From assembly GCA_017454625.1 (NCBI GenBank), contig JAFTCP010000142.1, positions 1-45,948 on the forward strand: a stretch of DNA of 45,948 bases. Reading direction: 5' to 3'. Position 1 is the stretch's first letter; each line of letters opens with the position of its first letter. Both the position numbers and the translations under genes were made by a program. The DNA comes from Synergistaceae bacterium. GTDB lineage: Bacteria; Synergistota; Synergistia; Synergistales; Aminobacteriaceae. This document shows positions 1 through 9,900 of this stretch, piece after piece. The notes below the pieces were generated by a model. The model had not been told where the DNA came from and ran no database searches. It saw only the letters and a program-made list of their open reading frames with translations.

Positions 1-10
1 GATTGCAAGG

Positions 11-175
11 ATGGAAACGTTTAACATAATAAGCGGAATTGCCTCAATTTTAGGTTTAGTTGTTTCGGTATGGACGTTGTCAAAAGTTTACAATATAACG
101 GATAACAGCAAGACTGAAAACAAACTTGACAATGTAAACATCGGGCAGAACTACACGGGCAGAGACAGCAAATAG
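11..175 (+). CDS. small single-TM protein of unknown function
   Basis: A 54-residue ORF from ATG. One hydrophobic segment spans about residues 5-24 (isoleucine/leucine/valine-rich, ending in a Trp). A polar tail follows and ends in an Asn/Gly motif, NVNIGQNYTGRDSK. The next gene starts 10 bases after its stop and carries a similar motif near its own N-terminus, so the two are probably one transcription unit. The function is not recognised. Layout (membrane helix plus short G/N motif) resembles small partners of prokaryotic amyloid-motif signalling pairs, but that is inference from one short motif. Confidence 0.5.
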   Translation: METFNIISGIASILGLVVSVWTLSKVYNITDNSKTENKLDNVNIGQNYTGRDSK

Positions 176-185
176 TTTATGGTTC

Positions 186-1319
186 ATGGAAATAAATAAC
201 AACCTGAAAGATACGAAAATTAATGGTAACTTTATCGGCGGAAGTCAATATATTAACTACATAATAAATCAGAGAGGAATTACCAACCTTTTCAATGTAA
301 AAATTTTTCTCCATTATGCCGGGTATAAAATTTCAAAGCTGTTGTGCGGCGAGAATGTTAATAATGATTTCTTCACAAACAATACAAAATTAATATTATT
401 GCTCTTTGATGATATTGTCATTTCATTCTCTGACGTTATCCAATCTCGTTTTGTTTATGATAATCCGTTTTTTCACGAAATGTTACGATATCAGGACGAA
501 GGAAATTATAGTCTCTCTATAATCGGACCAGGCAATAATAACGAGCTCGAAGCAGTTTTGGCAGAACGTGAAGAATTTTACTCAAAGCCAGGATTTTACG
601 ATATTATACAGGTTTCAAAGTCGGGAGATTTCCTCGCAAAAGTAAAAAACTCGATAATATCAAAACTTTTCAGCACGGGAGCATTTCTCAAATACAAATG
701 GCAGCAAGATATTCTTCCGATATATAACAATACAATCAAAATCTGCGATATTACGAACATCAACATAAAAAATTTAGTCCTGCAGAATACCGAATATTTT
801 CATTCAGATAAAGTAAATGAGTTCTTGAATTTCCCCGAAAAGCTGAATAATTTTCCATTCATATGGGACAGCGTTATGCATTTGAAGCTGGTAAACTATA
901 AATTTAACGGTCGTTCAGTCATGAATATTGAGAATTATATCGCTTCAGAATGGATAAAATGTTACATAGAAAATCTCAGCGTCGTAATCCCTAATGCTCT
1001 GATAAATATTAATGATTGTTCCTTCAGTTTGTCCAACGTGGCGGATTTAAAATATATCATTCGTTTTCTGAGGCGGCATAAGTTATTAAATTATATTTTG
1101 CGGCTCAACTTTGAGGATTTAATAAAAGTCCGGGATTTATGCTCGCAATATATCAGAGACCTCATCAATAATCTTTACTCAAATGGTTATATTATTAATT
1201 ATCCCAAGCCTGATGTGTTAAGCAAAACTATTGAGACAATTTGCAGCTCTAACAAAAGTGATTCCGAGAAAATTCAAGATATAGTGTATTGTCTGTGTGA
1301 TTATGTCAGATTACCCTAG
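186..1319 (+). CDS. hypothetical protein, 377 aa
   Basis: Complete ORF, 377 residues, no recognised family. Residues 8-21 form a Gly/Asn-rich stretch (DTKINGNFIGGSQY) that aligns without gaps to the C-terminal tail of the preceding small protein. The remainder is rich in Asn, Ile, Leu and Lys, appears mostly helical, and has no membrane segment or nucleotide-binding motif that I can see. There is no strong Shine-Dalgarno site before the ATG, which fits translational coupling to the gene 10 bases upstream. The 3' end overlaps the methyltransferase-like gene by 17-23 bases. Confidence 0.6.
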   Translation: MEINNNLKDTKINGNFIGGSQYINYIINQRGITNLFNVKIFLHYAGYKISKLLCGENVNNDFFTNNTKLILLLFDDIVISFSDVIQSRFVYDNPFFHEMLRYQDEGNYSLSIIGPGNNNELEAVLAEREEFYSKPGFYDIIQVSKSGDFLAKVKNSIISKLFSTGAFLKYKWQQDILPIYNNTIKICDITNINIKNLVLQNTEYFHSDKVNEFLNFPEKLNNFPFIWDSVMHLKLVNYKFNGRSVMNIENYIASEWIKCYIENLSVVIPNALININDCSFSLSNVADLKYIIRFLRRHKLLNYILRLNFEDLIKVRDLCSQYIRDLINNLYSNGYIINYPKPDVLSKTIETICSSNKSDSEKIQDIVYCLCDYVRLP

Positions 1320-2109
1320 CGAAGAATTTAACACAGCAAAAAAACTCTTGAGAAAATTCTGCGAAACTCATCGGCAAAATAAGAGCATAGATATTTTTTC
1401 TTCATACACGGAATTATTCAAGTCCGGCACATTTAACAACGCAGAAACAGCCGAGTTGCTTTTCACAATAGAAGATGATACATATAATTATTTGTTTGAC
1501 AGGGATATAAATATATTTTGCGAGGACATGAAGTATGACACATTGTTAAACATTTTCAGCGGTTCAGGAAGACTTGTAAAACAGCTTGCGCATCTCGGAA
1601 TCTCCAGAAAGTTCAAGACGATATATAACATTGACAGTTCCAGAGAAATGATAGAGTTTGAGAAAAAATTTTTGCACGAAGATAATACCAAATTTGTCTG
1701 TCAGAATTTTTTTGATATAGAAACAAGTGTTTATCAATATAATGCTGCTGTTTGTCATTGCGGCTTAAGATATGTTGATAAATACGAGTATGATAAATTC
1801 CTGAAAAAATTATTAGTCATGAAGCGGGACAATTTTGCAAAAAGCATCATAACAGAAATTAACGATGAGATTATCGGGGAAATAATAAGAATTTTAGATA
1901 TTGAGAAAATAAAATTTACGCACATCCGCAGGCTTTATCACATGCAAAGAAACACGACCCTTTATTTATCGTTGAAATATTACGAGGACGATAAAACTTT
2001 CAGGGAACTTGTGAGTAATATATCTACCCAAAGCAAAAAGCACACGGGAGATATACTGAAAGAAATATCGGGCTTCAAAACATCGGATATGCATATAATT
2101 ATATTTTGA
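1303..2109 (+). CDS. SAM-dependent methyltransferase-like protein
   Basis: About 268 residues. The centre carries a Rossmann-type SAM site: motif I LNIFSGSGRLVKQLA (a variant of the GxGxG loop) near residue 75, an acidic end of strand 2 in YNIDSSREM, and FVCQNFFDIE as the next strand. No DPPY/NPPY motif follows, so a DNA amino-methyltransferase is unlikely and the substrate is unknown. It overlaps the end of the upstream 377-aa gene. ATG at 1303 is preferred over an in-frame GTG at 1297; neither has a clear ribosome binding site, so coupling is likely. Confidence 0.6.
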   Translation: MSDYPSEEFNTAKKLLRKFCETHRQNKSIDIFSSYTELFKSGTFNNAETAELLFTIEDDTYNYLFDRDINIFCEDMKYDTLLNIFSGSGRLVKQLAHLGISRKFKTIYNIDSSREMIEFEKKFLHEDNTKFVCQNFFDIETSVYQYNAAVCHCGLRYVDKYEYDKFLKKLLVMKRDNFAKSIITEINDEIIGEIIRILDIEKIKFTHIRRLYHMQRNTTLYLSLKYYEDDKTFRELVSNISTQSKKHTGDILKEISGFKTSDMHIIIF

Positions 2110-2151
2110 GGACAAAAATTCTACCCGGAAGTGAAATATTCAGAAGTTATT

Positions 2152-3264
2152 TTAGTCCGTAATGTCCACATCAGGAAGAATTTGTATCGTATATTCTGGA
2201 TATAATTTCTGCAATTCATGAATTAAAATGCTGAGTGCTTCTTTCTGTGCCACATTAAAGCTCAGAACAACATCAAACCTTATGTTCTTGCCCTCAAGAT
2301 AAAATCCGTGCATTTGAAGCGCCCATTCGTGAGCTAGGACTATTTTCTGAATTTCCTCGCGCATTTTAGCAGCAAGTTCGTCCCTAGTGTTATACGAATA
2401 AACGCTGATTCCGGCTAAAATAATTCCCGTTTCTTTATACACGCGCATTTGAAGTTTCCTTGTCAACACATCAACTTTATCCACCGTCATAACATCTGGA
2501 AGTTCAACATGAACAGCTCCGTAGCTCTTATTTGGCCCATAATCGAATAATACTAAATCATAAGCCCCCATTACGCCGGATTCTTCGCTCAAAATAGCTT
2601 TGATTTTTCTGCTGATTTCTGCGTCCGTTCTATGTCCTATGAGATCGTTCAAAGTTTCACGCATCATTTCGATACTTGCCTTAATAATGACAACGGCAAT
2701 AACAACACCGACGTATGCCTCTAAAGATATTCCGGAGATTAAGAATATTATTGCGGAGACGAGCACGGAAGCGGATAGAATTGCGTCAAATGATGCATCT
2801 GAGCCGGACGCGATTAATGCCCCGGAATTTACTTTTTCTCCTTGAGTTTTGACATACTTGCCTAATACCAATTTTACAGCAATAGCCACAGCGATAATAA
2901 AAAGGTCGACGGCATTATAATTTGCAGTTTCAGGATTAATTATTTTCTTCACGGATTCTACAAGGGACGTTATACCGGCGTAAAAGACGATCGCCGCAAC
3001 AAGCATTGAGCTGATATATTCAACTCTGCCGTGTCCTAGAGGATGAGCTTTATCTGCCCGGCGGGAACCTAATTTTGCTCCGATAATTGTGATTATTGAG
3101 GACATAGCATCAGATAAATTATTAACCGCATCAAGTACGACGGCTATAGAATTTGACAATAATCCGACGGCCGCTTTAAAACCTGCAAGAAGTACGTTCG
3201 TTATGATACCGATTATGCTTGTCCTTATTATAATTTTGCCCCTTGAATCTTGAAGTTGGCTCAT
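2152..3264 (-). CDS. cation diffusion facilitator (CDF) family efflux transporter
   Basis: A 370-residue CDF/ZnT-type secondary transporter, expected to export a divalent metal (Zn, Mn, Fe or Co) in exchange for protons at the inner membrane. Several hydrophobic helices cover residues 10-205. The metal-site helices show DAVNNLSDAMSS (D-x3-D) and the HPLGHGRVEY loop after helix 2. The C-terminal cytoplasmic metallochaperone-like domain begins around residue 210 and contains HVELPDVMTVDKVD. GGAGG lies 9 bases before the ATG. It is convergent with the methyltransferase gene and is not obviously linked to the CRISPR genes. The metal cannot be named from sequence. Confidence 0.92.
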   Translation of the reverse strand: MSQLQDSRGKIIIRTSIIGIITNVLLAGFKAAVGLLSNSIAVVLDAVNNLSDAMSSIITIIGAKLGSRRADKAHPLGHGRVEYISSMLVAAIVFYAGITSLVESVKKIINPETANYNAVDLFIIAVAIAVKLVLGKYVKTQGEKVNSGALIASGSDASFDAILSASVLVSAIIFLISGISLEAYVGVVIAVVIIKASIEMMRETLNDLIGHRTDAEISRKIKAILSEESGVMGAYDLVLFDYGPNKSYGAVHVELPDVMTVDKVDVLTRKLQMRVYKETGIILAGISVYSYNTRDELAAKMREEIQKIVLAHEWALQMHGFYLEGKNIRFDVVLSFNVAQKEALSILIHELQKLYPEYTIQILPDVDITD

Positions 3265-3463
3265 TTATTTTTTCCTCCAATACCTTATCATTAATTACGT
3301 CGTTGTCCTGCTAAAAAAATCATGCTCATCTTCAAAATCTTTTTATCAAGTTCATTCGATGCTACGAAATCTTCAGCAATATTTGAAGCTAATATAACCA
3401 TTCTTATCTTTAAATCTATAAATGTTAGTAATTGAATGGTTTTCGAATTATATTTTAATAGCG

Positions 3464-3610
3464 CTCAATCCCTATCAGGAAGGTTCGTAACCGTATGAGG
3501 GAACCACACTGAGGGATATCGAGTTTCAATCCCTATTAGGAAGGTTCATAATAATGCTTCAAGTTTGATGCGCATAATGCGTTTAATTTTCAATCCCTCA
3601 CAGGAAATCT
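3464..3610 (-). CRISPR. degenerate CRISPR array 1 (3 repeats)
   Basis: Three copies of the window's repeat family on the minus strand, at about 3588-3610 (partial), 3523-3551 and 3464-3490. Read on the minus strand they begin near TTAYGAACCTTCCT and end near GGGATTGAAAC. Spacers are about 32-36 bases. The outer copies carry substitutions. The array lies directly downstream of, and co-directional with, the Ppx/GppA gene. It occupies the otherwise gene-free interval 3265-3656; I see nothing else in 3290-3460. Confidence 0.8.
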
Positions 3611-3656
3611 TTTCATGATAAAAATTTAGCACATATTTTCAGCTCAAACAAATTAA

Positions 3657-4598
3657 TTATTCCGTCAATAAATCCTTCAATATCGCGTGTCTTAATCCTC
3701 TTAGGCTGAGAGTGCATGAACCCGCGTTTAGTGCTTCAAGAATACACGAAACCGTACATGCTGTGCTTGTAATTACGTCCGCGCGCTTCGGAGGAAGTCC
3801 CGGAATTTTTTTACGTTCCTCAAGAGTAAGCGGGGCAAAAAGTTTTATCTGATCCTGTAAGTCTTGACGCGTCAATATCATACCGTTTAGGCTTTCATGC
3901 TCTGCGTTATCATCTCCCCTTTTCACCGAAGCCATAGCCGTAACTCCTCCGCCGAGACCAATAATTAAAGGTTCAGACTGATAGATAGGTTTTATGTCGT
4001 TTTCAGCAAGTATCCGGCGGATGAAATTTACAGCGTTATTAATTGAGTGTTGCGAAATAGGGCCAATGCTCAAGAATTTTTCTGTTACCGTAATTGCTCC
4101 AATCGGAAGGCTCTGCGAACGTATATTTTTAAGGCCGCGTCCGAATACAAATTCCGTGCTTCCGCCTCCTGTGTCGAACATAACAATATCTTTGTCATTG
4201 AGCATTTCACCGCTGAAGCTCTCAACAGCTCCTCTCCACGAATAATTAGCCTCCTCAGTTCCCGAAAGTATACGTATGCGAAGGCCAGTATTCTCATAAA
4301 CGGAATTTTGAAATTCATCGGCATTTAACGCTTGACGCATGGCCATAGTTCCGACGAGACAAGGAAAATCCGCACCGTTATCGCGGGCAGTTTGCACCAT
4401 TTGAGATATTACATCAGAGGCTTGTTTAATTTTTTCTTCGGAGATATGGCCGTTAATGAAACCTTTTCTTATTTGGACGATTTCAGAGTTATCCAATAAA
4501 ATTTTGAGATTTCCGTTTTCATCGAGCTGTCCGACGGTTAATTTTATAGAGTTGCTTCCGATGTCAATAACAGCTTTAACATTTAGATTATTATTCAA
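3657..4598 (-). CDS. Ppx/GppA family phosphatase
   Basis: A 313-residue ASKHA-fold enzyme. Exopolyphosphatase/pppGpp phosphohydrolase motifs are intact: AVIDIGSNSIKL at the N-terminus (phosphate-1 loop), MFDTGGGSTEF in the middle and IIGLGGGVTAM in the second half. It has the single-domain length typical of short Ppx proteins. Start is TTG, with AAGGAAG just upstream and an in-frame TAA shortly before it, so no earlier start fits. It is the last gene of the CARF-HD/RNAP/AAA+ operon, 16 bases after the AAA+ stop. Known members hydrolyse polyphosphate or pppGpp; here the position suggests a role in nucleotide-signal turnover, which is inference. Confidence 0.88.
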   Translation of the reverse strand: MNNNLNVKAVIDIGSNSIKLTVGQLDENGNLKILLDNSEIVQIRKGFINGHISEEKIKQASDVISQMVQTARDNGADFPCLVGTMAMRQALNADEFQNSVYENTGLRIRILSGTEEANYSWRGAVESFSGEMLNDKDIVMFDTGGGSTEFVFGRGLKNIRSQSLPIGAITVTEKFLSIGPISQHSINNAVNFIRRILAENDIKPIYQSEPLIIGLGGGVTAMASVKRGDDNAEHESLNGMILTRQDLQDQIKLFAPLTLEERKKIPGLPPKRADVITSTACTVSCILEALNAGSCTLSLRGLRHAILKDLLTE

Positions 4599-4614
4599 AT
4601 AAACACTTCCTTAT

Positions 4615-5988
4615 TTATTCTTTTGTAACAATATGTCTTGTGCATATGCATGAACTTCCTTCAGTGAAGGCCATGTTTACAGCTTGACGCAAAATAAATT
4701 CCAGCTCCCTGAAGTTTCCGGGAAAATTGTAAGTGTTAAGGGATTGAACAGCATCAAGGCTTATTCTTTCGACACGGCGAGATTCTCCCCTTCGCGGATT
4801 TACGTCATCGTTCTGAAGTGTCAGACTGACCAATAAAGGCAAATCATCTTTTCTATCGCGTAACGGTGGAATTTTTATTATATGGTCGAAACGATGAACT
4901 ATGTCTTGACGAAATAATGAAGATTCTTTATCAATGTCCTTATTCGTGGCAGCTATCAAATAACACGGAGCGATTATGTCATCAAGCATCCCTCGCGGTC
5001 TTACTCGGCAGTCGTCCATGTAAGTTAGAAGCCGAGTTTGACACGCAGCATCCATATCACCAATTTCATCAAGAAAAACTACTTCTCCGGCATGAGCGAT
5101 TAAAATTCCAGGATCATCGCGATTTAACCCCGTATAGGATCCATTTAACGCGCCGAACAATGTCGTATCAATAAAATTTTGTGTGTAAGCCGATATATTG
5201 AGCCGAGTGCATTGCTTGCCGGGTGTTAAAACTTGAGCGGCCATTTTAGCGAGTAAAGATTTTCCGCATCCTGTCTCACCTAATATCAACATCGAGGGCA
5301 CATGTCCTTTTTTGCTGGGAGCTTTGGTGAAATAGCTGTTAAGTTCGCTTTGATATTCACTGAGCAGCGTATGTTTTGCGGCTTTTTTTTCGTAGAAATC
5401 CCCGAACCCGGCCTTTTGCAGATCTAAAAGTGCGTCCTTGTATTTGCGCGCAAGTCTCTGTGTGGCGGGTTCAGAAAGCAGGCTTATAAATCCTGATGAA
5501 ATATTTTGATTAGCAACCTTAGCTTTCCATTCAATAGGCTTGGAAAAATCTTCCTCGTGAAGTCCCTTGCTCCTTAAAAGCCGGCGCAGAAGTTTTTTCA
5601 CTAAAGCTGTAAGTGTTCCGAACTCCTCCGGGTCTCTGTTTTCGTGAAGCATTTTAGAAATTCTGAATATTCCCCATATGTCATATCTTGGACTTTGGAG
5701 AACTTGATTTACATCGTCGCCCCATTCGTTATGAGATAAAAACATTATCACGGATATTGGACGTTCGGGGGAAATATTAAGCTCATTAAGAATTGTCGGA
5801 AATCCTACAGCAAAATCGGCTTGGCACGGGTTGCTAATCTCCTCAAATTTTTCTATAACCGAAAATTCTTCTTTGTTAGATTGTCCCCTTAAGTAATCAA
5901 GTATTTCATTGAAAATTTCAATGCATTGTTTTTTCTGGGCATATTCTTTCTTTCCAGAGGCAAAATAAATTTTTATTCTGAAGCTCAT
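4615..5988 (-). CDS. sigma54-activator-like AAA+ ATPase lacking a DNA-binding domain
   Basis: 457 residues. Residues 1-150 look like an alpha/beta domain of unknown type (RIKIYFASGKKEY start, then PISVIMFLSHNEW). Residues about 210-430 are an AAA+ domain of the bacterial enhancer-binding class: Walker A GETGCGKS at 237-244, the L1 loop LFGALNGSYTGL at 277-288 where GAFTGA normally lies, Walker B VVFLDEIGD with D307/E308, sensor IAATN and an arginine-finger-like FRQDIVHRF. The protein stops right after the lid subdomain (NFRELEFILRQAV), so the usual Fis-type helix-turn-helix is absent. Start ATG overlaps the upstream stop (ATGA). RtcR of RNA-repair operons is the closest architecture I know, but its N-terminal CARF is not evident here. 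Confidence 0.85.
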   Translation of the reverse strand: MSFRIKIYFASGKKEYAQKKQCIEIFNEILDYLRGQSNKEEFSVIEKFEEISNPCQADFAVGFPTILNELNISPERPISVIMFLSHNEWGDDVNQVLQSPRYDIWGIFRISKMLHENRDPEEFGTLTALVKKLLRRLLRSKGLHEEDFSKPIEWKAKVANQNISSGFISLLSEPATQRLARKYKDALLDLQKAGFGDFYEKKAAKHTLLSEYQSELNSYFTKAPSKKGHVPSMLILGETGCGKSLLAKMAAQVLTPGKQCTRLNISAYTQNFIDTTLFGALNGSYTGLNRDDPGILIAHAGEVVFLDEIGDMDAACQTRLLTYMDDCRVRPRGMLDDIIAPCYLIAATNKDIDKESSLFRQDIVHRFDHIIKIPPLRDRKDDLPLLVSLTLQNDDVNPRRGESRRVERISLDAVQSLNTYNFPGNFRELEFILRQAVNMAFTEGSSCICTRHIVTKE

Positions 5989-6935
5989 TTTTTCTTCTCC
6001 TTTTTTCTTTTTTCTGCAGGCTGAATACCATTCTTAATATTCCACCAATCCTGCCACATGTTTAATTTTGTAGGATATTCTCCTCCATGTAGGCCGGTTT
6101 CTGTATAACTAAATTCAATATTCTTTAACCCAATACCATAAATGGGTGTTCCGTCAGTCTCATGCAAAATTTCAGGTTCTTTAAAGGACTTACAAACTTT
6201 ATTTATACCCTCACAAAACGTAAGAAGATTTTCGTGCATGCTATTTTTATCACCGCCCTTGTAAAAGTGTTTCCAGCTGAACGGGTCTTCGACATGATTT
6301 TCAGGTTTTGAAAGTTCACGTTCGAGCCACAAGTGTTCTATACCTTCAGGAAGACTTATGCTGCCTCTTGATTTTCCTTGACCCTTTGACGCACGAAGCG
6401 AAGTAATCAGCAGAATTTTATTTTTCCCGTAAACGATCCCAACATTGTCTAAATTATCAAGCCAGGCTCCAGGATCTTTTTCTTTTTTCCTGGTCTTCAC
6501 GTCGTCAGAAGTCTCATTAGCTTTATTAGCCTTTCCATCTTTAACGAAAAATCCGCGTAAAGCTAGAAGCAGCTCATATGATTTTTTACCTTGAAACTCT
6601 TTAGACAGAAAATTAATCAGCACTTGAACTCGTTGCCTGAAATACTCCCTTTGTTGAACCTGAAACCCGAAGTCCGATGATGCCCACAATAATTGACTGC
6701 CGTATAAAAGCCACAAAGGACGGGCCAATTCTCTGGTAAAAAGTTTTTTTTCGTCGTCGATGTTTCCCTGTGGAGCTTCATCATCTACGCCGACATCCGG
6801 AGCATTTTTGAGTTCTTCTGTCTCGGCCTGTGATATATCCGTGCTGCTCTCACTGTACGCCGCCGGTCTTATGACGATTTCGGGCTTTTGAGTTTGGTTT
6901 TGGTTTTGACCTGTAGATAGTATTTGATCCGCCAT
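5985..6935 (-). CDS. unknown protein encoded between RNAP and AAA+ ATPase
   Basis: 316 residues, not recognised. Residues 1-70 are low-complexity and probably disordered (Gln/Asn, then Glu/Asp). A possibly folded helical core starts near LARPLWLLYGSQLLWASSDFG and contains aromatic-rich segments. A Lys-rich insert lies around residue 150, and the C-terminus ends in a strongly basic tail (AEKRKKEKKK). There is no Cys-based zinc site, Walker motif or clear helix-turn-helix. Its start follows the polymerase stop by one base and its stop overlaps the AAA+ start (ATGA), so it is co-translated with both. A polymerase accessory subunit or specificity factor is conceivable from context only. Confidence 0.7.
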   Translation of the reverse strand: MADQILSTGQNQNQTQKPEIVIRPAAYSESSTDISQAETEELKNAPDVGVDDEAPQGNIDDEKKLFTRELARPLWLLYGSQLLWASSDFGFQVQQREYFRQRVQVLINFLSKEFQGKKSYELLLALRGFFVKDGKANKANETSDDVKTRKKEKDPGAWLDNLDNVGIVYGKNKILLITSLRASKGQGKSRGSISLPEGIEHLWLERELSKPENHVEDPFSWKHFYKGGDKNSMHENLLTFCEGINKVCKSFKEPEILHETDGTPIYGIGLKNIEFSYTETGLHGGEYPTKLNMWQDWWNIKNGIQPAEKRKKEKKK

Positions 6936-6936
6936 G

Positions 6937-9900
6937 CTATTTACCTCCTTCCCAAATTAGACGGCTCTTTATGGACTTTTGATCATCACTTTCTCCAATT
7001 CCTGCAAAATTACGTGTAAGGAGCTTTTTAATTATTTCGCTCGTCATAGCTGAAAGATAACAGCCCGAACTTTCTTGCGCAATATACCGAAGTCCTGGAT
7101 GATTATTTTTCCAGCCTTGAGCTAAAGCCGTCTCATAATGTATCAGAGCCTGCGGAAGTTCTTTATTGGCTGTCTGAGCGTATGCATTTCCCCGAAGAAT
7201 GTCTTCAAACAGCATTTCTAATAATTCCTTTTTGCTCCTGCTGTATTTATCCGGCCTGTTTTGTTTGAGATATTTATGGGGTATGTTTTTTTTGCCGTAA
7301 ATCAAAAGTTTCCGCATTTCATGAAGTACATCAGAGTTCCCGCTTTCACCGCTGACATCATGAAAGCGTTTCATAGCAAGCTGCGTTCCTCTTTCACCTA
7401 TGGCCTGAGCAGCTGTTATTCCTGCCGAAAATCCTTCTTCCACCGGGACAGGAGAATCATAGGGTTTATCCGCAATATCTGCACCATAACAAAGTGCGCA
7501 AACATGGCCGTTTTCTCTCTCTTTGCAATGAAGAGGTGAACGAATTATGATTTTACCGCCTTTTCTCAGCTCTTCGGCTTTTAAGATAATATCCTTCTCG
7601 TTTAAGCATTCTGTTTTGCCGACAGGTACACGCCCCCAAGCTATACGCATTAAGTCGTCTTCAATTTTTCCGAGCGTCGGGAATATAAATCCATCAACGA
7701 GAAGCCTGTCATGTTCTGCGGAATAAGTAATTTCAAGTCCCTCATCCGTCCCGCAGTCGTATTTATTAACTGTGAACTCGTAAAGTCCTTCAGCAAGCTG
7801 ACGCGTGAAATATCCGGCATCCGCAACAGAAAGTTTCTTTTGAGCCATAGAATAACGCGAAGGGTAGCTGTAATCAAACAATTCATCATCGCTGAGACCT
7901 TGCCAAAAATTTCCGTTTATAAAAACAGTTTCCGTTTCTCCTTCGTAATCCTCATCGGTATAATCTTTATCCGTCATCTTTTGAATGCTTCCGATTGCCC
8001 AGACCATCTGCATAACATCCTGAATGCTTCCTTTAGCTCCTGAGTTAAGCATCACAGAAAGGCCGTAATCGTTATATTTCTCCAAAAGTTTTTTGAGCTG
8101 TGATTTAGCGTCTTCCTGCAGCTCTGTTTTTTTGCCTTCTTGTTCGTGCAAGTCAAATATTTCTTCAAGCTCATCACAGAGGGTTTCAAATTCCAAAGGT
8201 GTTAAAGTTACAGAACCAGTTGAAGCCTCGCAGATTTCTAACTGTAATTTATGCAACTCTTCTCTTCGCGTATCAGTATCAAGATTTTTCAGGAGTTGAG
8301 GAAGATAAACAGAAAATTTTGTACGTTCTGTATTATTTTTTGAGGCCCACCAGCCTAAAGCTAAATCTAATCCGTCAGCAAATGCGGGTTTTCCTGTCCC
8401 AACAAGTCCGGGATTATTAAGAATTGAGAACGCGCTTAAATCTTTTGCGAACTCGTAAGGCGGAAGAAAAACAGCCATCGTGTCGCCGTCAAAATCCGCG
8501 TTGAAGCCCGGAGTTACGAGAGGAGGAATGCCGATTACAGGCTCGGCCCAGCATCGAATACGAAAAGCCTGAACATTATGACGATGAAGACTCGGCTGAC
8601 GGATAAGAAAGCACCATAATTCTCCTTCGGAACTCGCAAGATATTTCTCCATATCAGAGGCGATTTCTTCTGCTTCGTCTTTTCTAGTATGAAAATCGTT
8701 CAATATTGTGAGGTTTTTCTTGGATAAATCTATTCGGTAATCGTCATAGCCTTTGAGAAGTTCGAATAACATTGCCGCCGGAAGAAACACCGTATCCAAA
8801 TTAAGCGAAGGTTCGGGGACAATAACGGCTCGGCCTGAATGATTGTAGCGTCTCCCAAGAAGAAAACGTCTTATAATTCCGTTTTTCCCCTTCAGAAGGT
8901 TTATAAGCTCATCGCGATATTGAATTAACGACATAGCTCGCTGTATGGGAGTGCTGTCAGGCAATGCAAAAGGTTTTAAGATTTTACGCAGAGATTTATA
9001 ACGCATGAGTTTCGGATCAACGTGAAGGCTGTAAAATTTTTCGATTTGCCCCGTCTTTGTGTTTTCGCGCTCATCTTCGTTGAAGAAATGTTCATCATTA
9101 ATAATTTCTTCAAGAGAGTTAATAATTTTCTTAAGGCGAGTTTCCCCTGACTTTTTGTAAGATGCTTCAAGACGTTTTTTAATCCACTCAGCCTCTTTTT
9201 TACAGTCCCGGCCCCTTATATTTGCACGCACAGGCTGATCGAAATCCTCGAAATTTTGCAGAAGGTAATATAAATCAGATTTTCCAAGCGCATTTTCATA
9301 TTCGTCTGATTGAACGGGCAATCTCGATGCAAATGTTAAAGTACCTTCATTATTCTCAAAAACGATTATTCCGAGAGAACGCAAAACTTTCTTGAAAAAT
9401 TCGCGGCTTTTTTCAAATTCTCCTGTTTGTTTTTCCCGCATTTCGAGAAGGACTTTATCGGCTCCATGACTTAATAAAGCCCAATTTTCCATTTCTCCCA
9501 TTCGCTGTCCTGTGCGGGCTCCGCATCTCATTGGCTGGCCTGTAGTTTCTTCATACGGTGCATTTTCTCCGCGTGCCTGAAGTTTTTTCCAAGCATGATG
9601 ATGAAGTCGGCAAAAATATTGCCACCCCGCGAATGCTCTCGTCCCTTCTGGTATACCTTCGCCGGAGATATTAAAAGTTCCCCGATTATCAGCTCCAATT
9701 TCCATAAGAAGCTCCGTAAGTTCTTGAAGTATAGGTTCCATTTCGGGATCATCGAGCTGCATATTTTGTATATCAATGCTTCCGTTTTCCTCAAGAATTT
9801 TTCTGAGACTTTCGCCGCCCTTTTGAATTAGCAGGGAGTGTGTCATTTCCCAGATTTGTCCGAGATTTTTGCGGCCCATAATTGAGCTGGGAGAAATAAT

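Noticed and set aside
1488-1758. Minus-strand ORFs inside the methyltransferase-like gene
   Set aside because: Opposite-strand shadows without supporting signals.
1303-2109. DNA N6-adenine methyltransferase
   Set aside because: No DPPY/NPPY catalytic motif after the SAM site.
4615-5988. AAA+ protein as a true RtcR (CARF plus sigma54 activator)
   Set aside because: The N-terminal 150 residues do not show the RtcR/CARF signatures I know, and the C-terminal DNA-binding part is absent.
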